A stretch of 64,000 nucleotides of DNA, from contig NZ_MAST01000009.1 in assembly GCF_001758225.1 (NCBI RefSeq), positions 62,001 through 126,000 of the forward strand, in the 5' to 3' direction. Origin of the DNA: Humibacillus sp. DSM 29435. Lineage in GTDB: Bacteria; Actinomycetota; Actinomycetes; Actinomycetales; Dermatophilaceae. Under the pieces are notes generated by a model that searched no databases, was not told where the DNA came from, and saw only the letters and a list, made by a program, of their open reading frames with translations. Made by a program: the position numbers and the translations under genes. Shown one piece after another: positions 32,588 to 40,681 of this stretch; within the stretch, counting starts at the first letter, position 1; each line of letters opens with the position of its first letter.

Positions 32588-34080
32588 ACGTGCTCAGCCT
32601 GCTGGTCTTTCTGCCCCTGGTGGCCGCGGTCGTGCTGGCCGCGGTCCCCCGGCTCGGTGATGCCGTCGCCCGGTGGCTGTGGCTCGGCGTCGCCGCCGTC
32701 GAGGTGGTGCTCGTCGGCGTGGCCTGGGCCGGTTTCACGACGCCGGCGCCTGGTCGGCTGGCGCTCGACCAACAGGTGGAGTGGATCCCCGGGGTGCGCA
32801 GCAGCTACCACGTCGGGGTCGACGGGCTATCGCTGCCGCTGGTGGCCATGACGGCCGTGGTGTTCCTCGCCTGCGCCGTCTACTCGCTCAAGGAGGCGCG
32901 TCGCCCGCGCCTGCATGCCGCCCTGCTGCTCTTCCTCCAATCCGTCAGCATCGGCCTGTTCGTCTCGGCCGACCTCATCCTCTTCTTCGTCTTCTTCGAC
33001 CTGTCGATCGTGGCGATGTACTTCCTCACCGCCGGCTGGGGCCACGCGAACGCGGCCCGGTCGGCTCTGCAGTTCTTCCTCTACACCTTTCTCGGCTCGC
33101 TGGCCCTGCTCGTCGGGTTCATCGGCCTCTACGTCTACGCCGACCCGCACACCTTCGACATGCTTGAGCTCATCGCCGCGAAGCCGCTCGCCGGCCACGG
33201 CCTGGCCGCAGGGCTGGTGCTCGCAGCGATCCTGCTCGGCCTCGCGGTCAAGACCCCGACCGTGCCCTTCCATACCTGGCTTCCGCCGGCCCATACCGAC
33301 GCCTCCTCGGTCGGCTCTGCCGTGCTCGCCGCGGTGCTGCTGAAGATGGGCACCTACGGGTTCGTGCGCATCGCGATGCCGATGCTGCCCGAGGCGTGGC
33401 GTGCCTGGGCCTGGGTCATCCTCGTGGTCGGGATCGTCTCGGTGCTCTACGGCGCCCTCGTCGCCCTCGCCCAGAGCAATATCAAGCGGATGGTCGCCTA
33501 CACCTCGGTCAACCACATGGGCTACGTCGTCATGGCGGTCGGCGCCGCCGGTCTCGTCGCGGGCGACGCCGCCCAGGCCCGCGGGATCGCGGTGACCGGG
33601 GCGGTGACCGAGATGGTGAGCCACGGCCTGATCACCGCCGCGCTCTTCCTGCTCGTCGGCACCCTGCACCAGCGAGCCGGGACCTACGAGATGGCCGAGT
33701 TCGGCGGTCTCGCTCGTACCGCCCCGAAGTTGGCCGGCCTCTTCGCGGTCGGGGCGTTCGCCTCGCTCGGCCTGCCCGCGCTGTCGGGGTTCATCGCCGA
33801 GTTCCAGATCTTCACCGGAAGCATCGCGGTGGCGCCGGTGACCGCGATCGCGCTGCTCGGCATCCTCATCACGGCCGCGCTCTTTCTCCTGTCCCTGCAG
33901 CGCATCTTCACCGGCGAACTTCGTGGCAGGTCATTCGGGTTCGCCGACCTCCACCCCCGTGAGGTGTGGGCCGGCGGCATCCTGCTCGGCCTGTCGCTAC
34001 TCATCGGCGTCTACCCGGCTCCGCTGCTCGCCGTCATCGAGCCGGCCGCCACGGCCGTCGTCACCCTGCTCGGGCGGTGA
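32584..34080 (+). CDS. nuoM: NuoM-like antiporter subunit
   Basis: A 498-residue membrane protein. The helix-7 Lys is present in LAVKTPTVPFHTWLPPAH, and the LLKMGTYGFVRI and NIKRMVAYTSVNHMGYV blocks are typical of NuoM. The helix-5 Glu (normally FWEmmLvPMYfL) is Asp here, FFDLSIVAMYFL, a conservative change. GTG 32584 overlaps the nuoL stop. Confidence 0.92.
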   Translation: MNVLSLLVFLPLVAAVVLAAVPRLGDAVARWLWLGVAAVEVVLVGVAWAGFTTPAPGRLALDQQVEWIPGVRSSYHVGVDGLSLPLVAMTAVVFLACAVYSLKEARRPRLHAALLLFLQSVSIGLFVSADLILFFVFFDLSIVAMYFLTAGWGHANAARSALQFFLYTFLGSLALLVGFIGLYVYADPHTFDMLELIAAKPLAGHGLAAGLVLAAILLGLAVKTPTVPFHTWLPPAHTDASSVGSAVLAAVLLKMGTYGFVRIAMPMLPEAWRAWAWVILVVGIVSVLYGALVALAQSNIKRMVAYTSVNHMGYVVMAVGAAGLVAGDAAQARGIAVTGAVTEMVSHGLITAALFLLVGTLHQRAGTYEMAEFGGLARTAPKLAGLFAVGAFASLGLPALSGFIAEFQIFTGSIAVAPVTAIALLGILITAALFLLSLQRIFTGELRGRSFGFADLHPREVWAGGILLGLSLLIGVYPAPLLAVIEPAATAVVTLLGR

Positions 34081-34083
34081 GCC

Positions 34084-35520
34084 GTGGAGACCTCCATGCG
34101 GCCCCTGCTGCTCCTGCCCGAGATCCTGCTCTTCGTCGGCGGGCTGGCCGCGCTCATCGGCGGATCGTTCCTGCCCCGCGACCACCAATGGCTCACCCGA
34201 GTCATCGCCGCGACGACGTTGGTGGCGAGCATCGTTGTGTCGGCGATCGGGCTCACCGCCGCACCCGCTGCCGCCTTCCAGGGCACCTACGCCGTCGACA
34301 CCGCCACCGGCGTCGCCCGCATCGCCGCCGCACTGGGGACCCTCCTCGTGCTCGGCATCGCCGGCGACGAGATCACCGGAACCCCCCGCGAGAGCGAGAC
34401 CTACGCCCTGCTGCTCTTCGCCACCACCGGCACGATCGTGCTCGCCGGCGCACGTGACCTGCTTGTGCTCGCGGTCGCCTTCTTCCTCGCCAGCATCCCC
34501 CTCTACGGCCTCATCGGGATGGTGCGGACCCCTCGGGGGGCCGAGGCAGCGATGAAGACCTACCTCATGGGCGCGCTCTTCGGCATCGTGCTGCTGCTCG
34601 GGGTGACTCTGCTTTATGGCGTCACCGGCGCCACCCTGCACGCCGACCTGGCCCAGCGGCTCGCCGCGGCGCCCCCTGCCGCGGTGGCCGCCGGGTTGCT
34701 TGCCGTGGTGGCCGGGCTCATGTTCGAGGCCGGCGGGGTGCCGGCCCACTTCTGGGTGCCTGACGCGGCGCAGGGCGCGAACGGCACCGTGGCGACCTTC
34801 CTGACCACCGTGCCCAAGATCGGCGCCATGGTTGCGCTCTACCGCTTCGTGACCGTGCTGCCCGACACCGTGAACTGGCCGCTACTCGTCGGGGCGCTGG
34901 CCGTGGTGAGCATGACCCTGGCCAACCTCGCCGCCTACTGGCAACAGGACCCGCGCCGGCTGCTGGGCTGGTCGACCGTCAGCCAGGTCGGCTTCCTGCT
35001 CGTGCCGGTCGCGGTCGCAACCCGCAGCGACCTCGCCCTCCCGTCGTTGCTGCTCTACCTGCTCGGCTACACCGTCACCAACGTGGCCGCCTTTGCCGTC
35101 ACCACCGCGCTACCGCAGGCGCGTGACCTCGCCGACTACCGAGGGCTCTCGCGCGCCCGGCCGGGGCTGGCGGCATCCCTGCTCGTGGCCCTGCTGGGTC
35201 TGGTCGGAACCCCCCCGACGGTGGTCTTCGTCGGCAAGCTCACCACCGCGACCGCCGCCTGGGACGGCGGCATGGCGTGGCTCACCGTGGCCGTCTTCGT
35301 CAACAGCCTGATCAGCCTCTTCTACTACCTACGCTGGATCATTCCCGTCTTCTCACCTGCGGTGGCCGGAGCGCAGACCGACGAACACCACGCGGCCGCA
35401 CCGAGGACGCCCGGCCACTGGTCGTCGGACACGGCTGTCGCTGCCGCCCTCCTGAGCGTCGGACTCGGGTTCACCGGTGGCCTCGTCTGGTCGGTCGTCG
35501 GCGGGCCCCTATTGCCGTGA
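34084..35520 (+). CDS. nuoN: NuoN-like subunit with altered ion-path residues
   Basis: A 478-residue membrane protein, last in the operon. Topology and the PKIGAMVALYRF and LLGWSTVSQVGFLL blocks identify NuoN. Two key residues differ. Helix 5 reads LLVLAVAFFLASIPLYGLIG, where NuoN has lfLglElmslslY. Helix 7 reads FEAGGVPAHFWVPDAAQG, where the usual Lys (FKlg.aPFH.W.PD) is Glu. Pumping through this subunit may be lost. Confidence 0.88.
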   Translation: METSMRPLLLLPEILLFVGGLAALIGGSFLPRDHQWLTRVIAATTLVASIVVSAIGLTAAPAAAFQGTYAVDTATGVARIAAALGTLLVLGIAGDEITGTPRESETYALLLFATTGTIVLAGARDLLVLAVAFFLASIPLYGLIGMVRTPRGAEAAMKTYLMGALFGIVLLLGVTLLYGVTGATLHADLAQRLAAAPPAAVAAGLLAVVAGLMFEAGGVPAHFWVPDAAQGANGTVATFLTTVPKIGAMVALYRFVTVLPDTVNWPLLVGALAVVSMTLANLAAYWQQDPRRLLGWSTVSQVGFLLVPVAVATRSDLALPSLLLYLLGYTVTNVAAFAVTTALPQARDLADYRGLSRARPGLAASLLVALLGLVGTPPTVVFVGKLTTATAAWDGGMAWLTVAVFVNSLISLFYYLRWIIPVFSPAVAGAQTDEHHAAAPRTPGHWSSDTAVAAALLSVGLGFTGGLVWSVVGGPLLP

Positions 35521-35574
35521 GGGCTTTCCGCGCGACTTCCGTGGGTGGAGACGGTCGAGACGGCGCCGATGAGA

Positions 35575-35621
35575 GGGGCGTCACGGTGCACGCCCCGAGA
35601 GTGCGCACCTCTCGTCTCGGG
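35575..35621. terminator. Hairpins after the complex I-like operon
   Basis: GGGGCGT/ACGCCCC (35575-35596) is followed at once by CCCGAGA/TCTCGGG (35594-35621). The two overlap by a few bases and are alternatives. They lie 55 bp after the nuoN stop and before the convergent histidine kinase gene; the rest of this 285-bp gap shows nothing. Confidence 0.45.
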
Positions 35622-35805
35622 TAGAGCGAGGGCTACGCAGATCCAACCTCGTTGCACGCGACCCTGCGGCATATCGGCCCGCGGCGGCAGGACGTTGGGC
35701 CCTCCGCGCCATACCGCATCCATGGTGACGTGGCAGGGTGCCGACACCGTGCCCGCGAGCTGAGACTGCGTGCCTAGGCGGGTCTGGTGCTCGGTGCAAT
35801 GCACC

Positions 35806-36981
35806 TCAGCTCGGGGTGCTCAGTCCAGGAAGGCCGACGACGAAGGTGGCTCCCATCTCCTTTCCCGCGCTGCGAGCGGTGATTGTGCCGTCGTGGGCTG
35901 CGACGATGGCTCGGGTGATGGTCAGGCCGATCCCGCTGCCGCCGCGGTCGTAGGTGCGGGCGGGGTCGGCCCGATAGAACCGGTCGAAGACGTGGGTGAG
36001 GGCCTCGGGGTTGATGCCTTCGCCGTTGTCGGCGACGGTGATCTCGACCCACCGGAGGCCGGAGTTCGACGTGGTCAGGGAGACGGTCCCCCCTGCCGGG
36101 GTGTGGCGCAGCGCGTTGTCGAGAAGGTTCCCCAAGACCTGGGCCATCCGCTCAGGATCTGCGGCAACGAGCGGGGTGTCGAGAACTGCAGTGGTCAGAC
36201 GAACGCCCTTAGTGTCGAACGCATCCTGGGCGGCGAGGGCGGCAACCCCGACAAGCGCCGCCGGGTTGGTGGGGCGCAGCGACATCTCGAGCTGGCCCTC
36301 CTCGGCCCGCGACACGGCGGTCACGTCCTGAGCGAGTCGGCCCAGCCGGTGCGTGCTGCCGCGAAGAACGGCCAGGGTCGGGTCGTCGAGCTCGCGCACC
36401 CCGTCCTCGATGGCTTCCAGGTGGGCATCGATAGTGGCCAGCGGGGTGCGCATCTCGTGGGCCAGGTCGGCGAGCATCCGGCGTCGGTTGGTTTCCATCC
36501 CCTCGAGCCGTTGCGCGAGCCGGTTGACCGTGTCGGCGAGCTGGTCGAACTCGGCGCCGAGGGCTGGGCTCGGGACCCGGGCGCCGTGCCTTCCCTCGGC
36601 GATCGCGGAGGCGGCGACGGCGACGGCGAGAACCGAACGTTGCACTCGGTGAGTGAAGTACCACGTGACGGTCAGGGCGATGACCACCGAGACGAGTAGG
36701 GCGACGGCGACCGCGATGATCAGCGCGGAGGCAAACGCCTCCTCGACGTGCCCGGCCTCAGCGGCGGTGTGCGCGACCTTGGCCTGCCGCAGGTGCTCCC
36801 GGAAGATGGCGGGCGCGACGGCTGAGGCGACGAGCCACGTCGTCAGCGCCCCCGCCAGCAGAACCAAGGACTGGGCCGCCAAGAGGCGAGTGGCCAGCCG
36901 GGAGGATGTTCGTCGAACACGATGCGCCTGGTTGCGATTCCAGTCCTGGTCCCGGTCGCTGTCTCTGGTCTCTCGGGTCAC
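35806..36981 (-). CDS. Sensor histidine kinase
   Basis: A 391-residue membrane kinase with two membrane segments (about 32-60 and 84-110) around a very short external loop, then HAMP, the H-box ADLAHEMRTPLATI (His175), N-box GNLLDNALRHTP and G-boxes VADNGEGI and GGSGIGLTI. The small external loop suggests sensing within or near the membrane. GTG 36981 overlaps the response regulator stop (GTGA). Its position opposite the multicopper oxidase suggests envelope or copper stress, which is inference. Confidence 0.92.
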   Translation of the reverse strand: MTRETRDSDRDQDWNRNQAHRVRRTSSRLATRLLAAQSLVLLAGALTTWLVASAVAPAIFREHLRQAKVAHTAAEAGHVEEAFASALIIAVAVALLVSVVIALTVTWYFTHRVQRSVLAVAVAASAIAEGRHGARVPSPALGAEFDQLADTVNRLAQRLEGMETNRRRMLADLAHEMRTPLATIDAHLEAIEDGVRELDDPTLAVLRGSTHRLGRLAQDVTAVSRAEEGQLEMSLRPTNPAALVGVAALAAQDAFDTKGVRLTTAVLDTPLVAADPERMAQVLGNLLDNALRHTPAGGTVSLTTSNSGLRWVEITVADNGEGINPEALTHVFDRFYRADPARTYDRGGSGIGLTITRAIVAAHDGTITARSAGKEMGATFVVGLPGLSTPS

Positions 36982-37721
36982 TGGCCGGTCCCCATCCGAT
37001 AGCCGATTCCACGTACGGTGCGGACGAACTTGGAGGTGGCAGCCTCGTCGTTGAGCTTGCGCCGGAGGTGACCGATGTGGACATCGACGAGGTGCTCGTC
37101 GCCGATCCAGCTCGGTCCCCAGACCTGGTCGATGAGCTGGCGTCGGCTGAAAGCCATCTTGGGGTGCTCACTCAGGGCGGCGAGCAGGTCGAACTCGGTC
37201 CGGGTCAACGAGACCGGTTCGCCGTGCAGCCATACGTCACGCCCGAGGGGGTCGACCGAGAGGGGGCCAAAGCCCCTCAGCACCGGCCCGTCGTCCGGGG
37301 TGGTCCCGAGGGGCTGCGGATGTCGCGGGCGTCGCAGCAGGGCGTGCACCCTGGCTACCAGCTCACGAGGACTAAACGGTTTGGTCATGTAGTCGTCGGC
37401 GCCCACGGACAGGCCGATCAGCTTGTCGACCTCGTCGTCGCGGGCGGTCAACATCACGACGTAGGCGTCGGAGAACGTCCGCAGCTGGCGACACACCTCG
37501 ATCCCGTCCAGGCCCGGAAGGCCGAGGTCGAGGACCACGATGTCTGGGTCCACGTCGCGGGCTGAGGCTATGGCCGCCTGACCGTCGTGGCGCAGGTGGA
37601 CCTCGAACCCCTCCCGCTCGAGGTAGCTACCCAACACCCCGGCCAGGGCGACCTCGTCCTCCACGACCATCGCCCGGACAGCGCTCGGCGTGACTGGGTG
37701 ATCGCTGCGGATACCTGCCAT
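36978..37721 (-). CDS. OmpR/PhoB-family response regulator
   Basis: A 247-residue regulator. The receiver domain has phospho-acceptor Asp65 in IVVLDLGLPG, Thr in VVMLTAR and Lys in DYMTKPF. A winged-helix DNA-binding domain follows with LTRTEFDLLAAL, HIGHLRRKLN and RTVRGIGYRMG. It is expressed with the kinase downstream and probably controls the divergent SHOCT-multicopper oxidase transcript through the repeats in the intergenic region. Confidence 0.93.
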   Translation of the reverse strand: MAGIRSDHPVTPSAVRAMVVEDEVALAGVLGSYLEREGFEVHLRHDGQAAIASARDVDPDIVVLDLGLPGLDGIEVCRQLRTFSDAYVVMLTARDDEVDKLIGLSVGADDYMTKPFSPRELVARVHALLRRPRHPQPLGTTPDDGPVLRGFGPLSVDPLGRDVWLHGEPVSLTRTEFDLLAALSEHPKMAFSRRQLIDQVWGPSWIGDEHLVDVHIGHLRRKLNDEAATSKFVRTVRGIGYRMGTGQ

Positions 37722-37790
37722 GCCGTCATCGTCGCAGCAACGACCGCCGCCGCTCCTCCTCAAGGTCATCGAGGGACTTCTCGGAGGCAT

Positions 37791-37812
37791 CTTCAGGGAA
37801 CCTTCACACAAC
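37791..37812. promoter_or_regulatory. 11-bp direct repeats, possible response-regulator site
   Basis: CTTCAGGGAAC and CTTCACACAAC abut with an 11-bp period, and a third CTTC half-site lies at 37777. Such spacing is usual for OmpR-family dimers. They sit between the response regulator start (37721) and the SHOCT gene (37880). Confidence 0.35.
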
Positions 37813-37879
37813 CACCACCGATACCCCGGTACGGGCCGAGCAGGCTGAAAGAACAAGCCGATAGAGGGAGCTGGTTTCC

Positions 37880-38146
37880 ATGTGGTGGAACAACGGAATG
37901 GACTGGGGCGGATTGGGCGGAGGCGGATGGGTGGTCATGACCGTTCTCATGCTGGCCTTCTGGGCACTGGTCGTCGGCGGTGTGGTCGCTCTCTTCCGCA
38001 ACCGCCGCCCTGCCGGTCCGGACTCAGGCACGACACCCGGACGCAGCGCCGAGAACGTCCTTGACGAACGTTTCGCCCGCGGGGAGATCGATGAGCAGGA
38101 GTACCACGCACGCCGCGCGGTCCTGCACTCCACCCAGCGACGCTGA
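37880..38146 (+). CDS. SHOCT-domain membrane protein
   Basis: An 88-residue protein. A Gly/Trp-rich N terminus and a single membrane helix (VVMTVLMLAFWALVVGGVVA) are followed by a C-terminal SHOCT motif (LDERFARGEIDEQEYHARRA). SHOCT domains help oligomerise membrane proteins. It is upstream of, and probably cotranscribed with, the multicopper oxidase gene 38 bp away. GGGAG precedes the ATG. Confidence 0.85.
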   Translation: MWWNNGMDWGGLGGGGWVVMTVLMLAFWALVVGGVVALFRNRRPAGPDSGTTPGRSAENVLDERFARGEIDEQEYHARRAVLHSTQRR

Positions 38147-38184
38147 CCGCAGCTGACTGTGACTGATCCGAGAAGGACACCGTC

Positions 38185-39690
38185 TTGACGAACATCACCC
38201 GCCGCACCCTGCTCATCGGATCCGTCGGTGTAACCGGCGCCCTGACCGTCGGTGGCCTGGTTGGCTGCGGCCGTTCCAGGACCGCGGTCGGTGCGGGGTC
38301 CGCGGCCGTGCTGAGCACGGAAGCAACCCGTCGGCCCACCGGCCAACGGGTCGTCACGGCGCAGCTCAATCCCCGGGCCGCGAGCATCGACCTCGGCGGG
38401 CTGAGCATGGCGACGTGGGCCTACGGCGAGACCGTGCCCGGCCCACTGCTGCGGGCCAGTGCCGGTGACCGGCTGAGGGTGGCCGTCACGAACACCCTCA
38501 CCGCACCGACGAGCGTGCACTGGCACGGCATCGCCCTTCGCAACGACATGGACGGGGTACCCGGGATCACTCAGAAACCCATCGACCCCGGGACCGGGTT
38601 CACCTACGACTTCACCGCGCCCGAGCCCGGCACCTACTTCTACCACCCGCACTCCGGGGTGCAGCTCGACCGCGGCCTACATGGGGTCCTGATCATCGAT
38701 GACCCCCACGAGCCCGGCCAATACGACCAGGAGTGGATCGTCGTCCTCGACGACTGGATCGACGGCACCGGCACCACCCCGGACGAGGTCCTGAAGAACC
38801 TCCAGACCACCAACGGCAGCGGTGGCATGGGTGGCGGGATGGGTGGCATGGGTGGCATGGGTGGCAGCGGCATAGGTGAGAGCATGCAGTCGCCGCTGCT
38901 GGGCGGGGCGGGCGACATCGCCTACCCGCACTACCTGGTCAACGGCCGGATCCCGACCAGCCCGGTCACCCTGGCCGGCAAACCCGGCCAACGGGTCCGG
39001 ATGCGCGTCGTCAACGCCGGATCTGACACCGCCTTCCGCCTCGCTCTCGGCGGTCACCGGATGACCGTCACCCACACCGACGGCTACCCGGTCGAGCCCG
39101 CCGTCACGGACGCCCTGCTCATCGGTATGGGCGAGCGGTTCGACGTGCTCGTCACCCTTGCCGACGGCGCCTTCCCCCTGGTCGCCGCCGCCGAGGGCAA
39201 GAGCGGTCAGGGGATGGCCGTCGTCCGCACCAGCCCCGCAGCCGCCGCCCCCGCGGCAACGGCCACACCGTCCGAGCTGACCGGACGGGTCATGCTCGGC
39301 ACCGACCTCCTGGCCGCAGCCTCGTCTGCGCTACCGGACCGCGGCGTGGACACCACCCACGACCTTGTCCTCGGAGGGTCCATGGCCGGCTACCGGTGGA
39401 CCCTGAACGGCAAGAGCTTTCCTGATACCGATCCGTTGGAGGTCCGACAGGGACAACGGGTGCGGCTTCGCTTCCGAAACCACACCATGATGTTCCACCC
39501 CATGCACGTGCACGGTCACACGTTCGCGCTGACGGCCGGAGGGGCCCGGAAGGACACGCTGATCGTCCGACCGATGCAAACGGTGGAGGTCGACCTCCAG
39601 GCCGACAACCCCGGCCAGTGGGCCACCCACTGCCACAACATCTACCACGCGGAGGCCGGCATGATGACGACCTTGTCCTACCAGAGCTGA
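38185..39690 (+). CDS. Tat-exported multicopper oxidase
   Basis: A 501-residue oxidase with a Tat signal (TRRTLLIGSVGVTGA) whose end LVGC may be a lipobox. All four copper-binding motifs are present: SVHWHG, YFYHPHSG, HPMHVHGH and THCHNIYHAEAGMM with the T1 ligands. A Gly/Met repeat (GGMGGGMGGMGGMGG, about residues 215-228) adds possible Cu(I) sites. It would oxidise Cu(I) or phenolic substrates using O2 outside the membrane. The start is TTG 38185 after AGAAGGA. Confidence 0.92.
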   Translation: MTNITRRTLLIGSVGVTGALTVGGLVGCGRSRTAVGAGSAAVLSTEATRRPTGQRVVTAQLNPRAASIDLGGLSMATWAYGETVPGPLLRASAGDRLRVAVTNTLTAPTSVHWHGIALRNDMDGVPGITQKPIDPGTGFTYDFTAPEPGTYFYHPHSGVQLDRGLHGVLIIDDPHEPGQYDQEWIVVLDDWIDGTGTTPDEVLKNLQTTNGSGGMGGGMGGMGGMGGSGIGESMQSPLLGGAGDIAYPHYLVNGRIPTSPVTLAGKPGQRVRMRVVNAGSDTAFRLALGGHRMTVTHTDGYPVEPAVTDALLIGMGERFDVLVTLADGAFPLVAAAEGKSGQGMAVVRTSPAAAAPAATATPSELTGRVMLGTDLLAAASSALPDRGVDTTHDLVLGGSMAGYRWTLNGKSFPDTDPLEVRQGQRVRLRFRNHTMMFHPMHVHGHTFALTAGGARKDTLIVRPMQTVEVDLQADNPGQWATHCHNIYHAEAGMMTTLSYQS

Positions 39691-39739
39691 GGCCTGTCAT
39701 GAACTGCCCGCACCCCTGCTCACCCGCCTCGCCGGCTAC

Positions 39740-40450
39740 GTGGTGACCGTGCCAAGCCCACTGGATGACGCGGAACTGCTGTTCCACGCCCCGATGGGTG
39801 ATGTGGGCGCTCTTTACGACCGCGCGGCCTACCGGTACGACCATTTCCGCGACCTGTGGCTCCGCTTGGCCGGTGCCCGGGCGGAGCAGGGCCTGCTCGA
39901 TGACCTACGGCACGCTTTGCACCCAGGGGCCACGGTTCTTGATGCCGGGTGCGGCACTGGAGCCTTGGCCCGCCAGGTCCTGGCGATCGAGCCGACTGCA
40001 CAGCTCACCTTGTTGGATCTGTCACCCCGGATGCTGGCCAAGGCCGACGACGTGCCCGGCGACCACATCATCGGCAGCGTCCTCGACCTCCCGTTCCCCG
40101 ATAACAGCTTCGACATCGTGCTCAGCGGGTGGGTCATCGAGACCGTTCCCGACCCGATCGCCGCGGTAGCGGAATACCTGCGGGTGATCAACCCGGGCGG
40201 CAGCGTGCTTTACACGTTCTGTTCCCTGCCACAGGGATTCTTCTCCCGTGCGGGCAGCGCGTGGCTACGGGGGGCGGTGAAACGCGGCTTCGCCGGTCAG
40301 TTCCTGCCCGAGGAGAGCACTCCCTGGCATGACTGCGACCGGTCCCACCGACTGAGCACGCACGGCGGGCTGGCAACGCAGATTGCCCTGGCCAAGTGCT
40401 GCACCGTTGCGCCCCAACCGGTTCCTTCCGGGTCGGTTGCTGCGCAGTAA
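39740..40450 (+). CDS. Class I SAM-dependent methyltransferase
   Basis: A 236-residue protein with SAM motif VLDAGCGTGALAR, acidic LLDLSPRML and VLSGWVIETVPDP. The C-terminal part ends THGGLATQIALAKCCTV, as in methyltransferases near actinobacterial copper or metal genes. GTG 39740 is used; a GTG one codon later is equally possible. The substrate is unknown. It follows the multicopper oxidase by 49 bp and may be cotranscribed. Confidence 0.85.
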   Translation: MVTVPSPLDDAELLFHAPMGDVGALYDRAAYRYDHFRDLWLRLAGARAEQGLLDDLRHALHPGATVLDAGCGTGALARQVLAIEPTAQLTLLDLSPRMLAKADDVPGDHIIGSVLDLPFPDNSFDIVLSGWVIETVPDPIAAVAEYLRVINPGGSVLYTFCSLPQGFFSRAGSAWLRGAVKRGFAGQFLPEESTPWHDCDRSHRLSTHGGLATQIALAKCCTVAPQPVPSGSVAAQ

Positions 40451-40471
40451 CCCCCACCCGCACGCTCAGGC

Positions 40472-40607
40472 CCAGCCTGGCTGACTGGAACGCCAGCAAG
40501 GCCCGGCAGCCCCGTTCGCGGACCTCGGTCATCGTCTCGAGGAGCCTCTCGAGCGGCGCGACGTTCGCGATCTCGTCACCGACGATCCGTAGCAACGGGT
40601 AGTCGCA
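40472..40607 (-). pseudogene. Remnant of a TraG/VirD4-like coupling protein
   Basis: A minus-strand frame reads YPLLRIVGDEIANVAPLERL and continues TEVRERGCRALLAFQSARLG. This matches the C-terminal DE(A/L)ANiAPlp.lp.l.segRgrGi.l..vlQslaql block of conjugative coupling proteins. Nothing else of the gene survives. It marks a decayed conjugative element at the right border of the accessory region. Confidence 0.4.
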
Positions 40608-40681
40608 ACGGCAGAGCTTTCGGGTCGCGGCCGAGGTGACGCAGCGCCAGACTCAGGGGGCACCCGACCCAGGAGGCTCCA

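Noticed and set aside
32827-33669. 280-codon minus-strand frame with many Glu/Asp/Gly
   Set aside because: Antisense to NuoM; composition is explained by the codon bias of the plus-strand membrane protein.
38823-38868. Short tandem GGTGGCATGG-type repeats considered as a CRISPR or VNTR
   Set aside because: They are in frame inside the multicopper oxidase and encode Gly/Met units; there are no spacers.
39700-39747. Fifteen-codon Cys-containing frame (ATG 39700) between the oxidase and methyltransferase genes
   Set aside because: Too short, no ribosome binding site, and no repeat or motif to support it as a real peptide.
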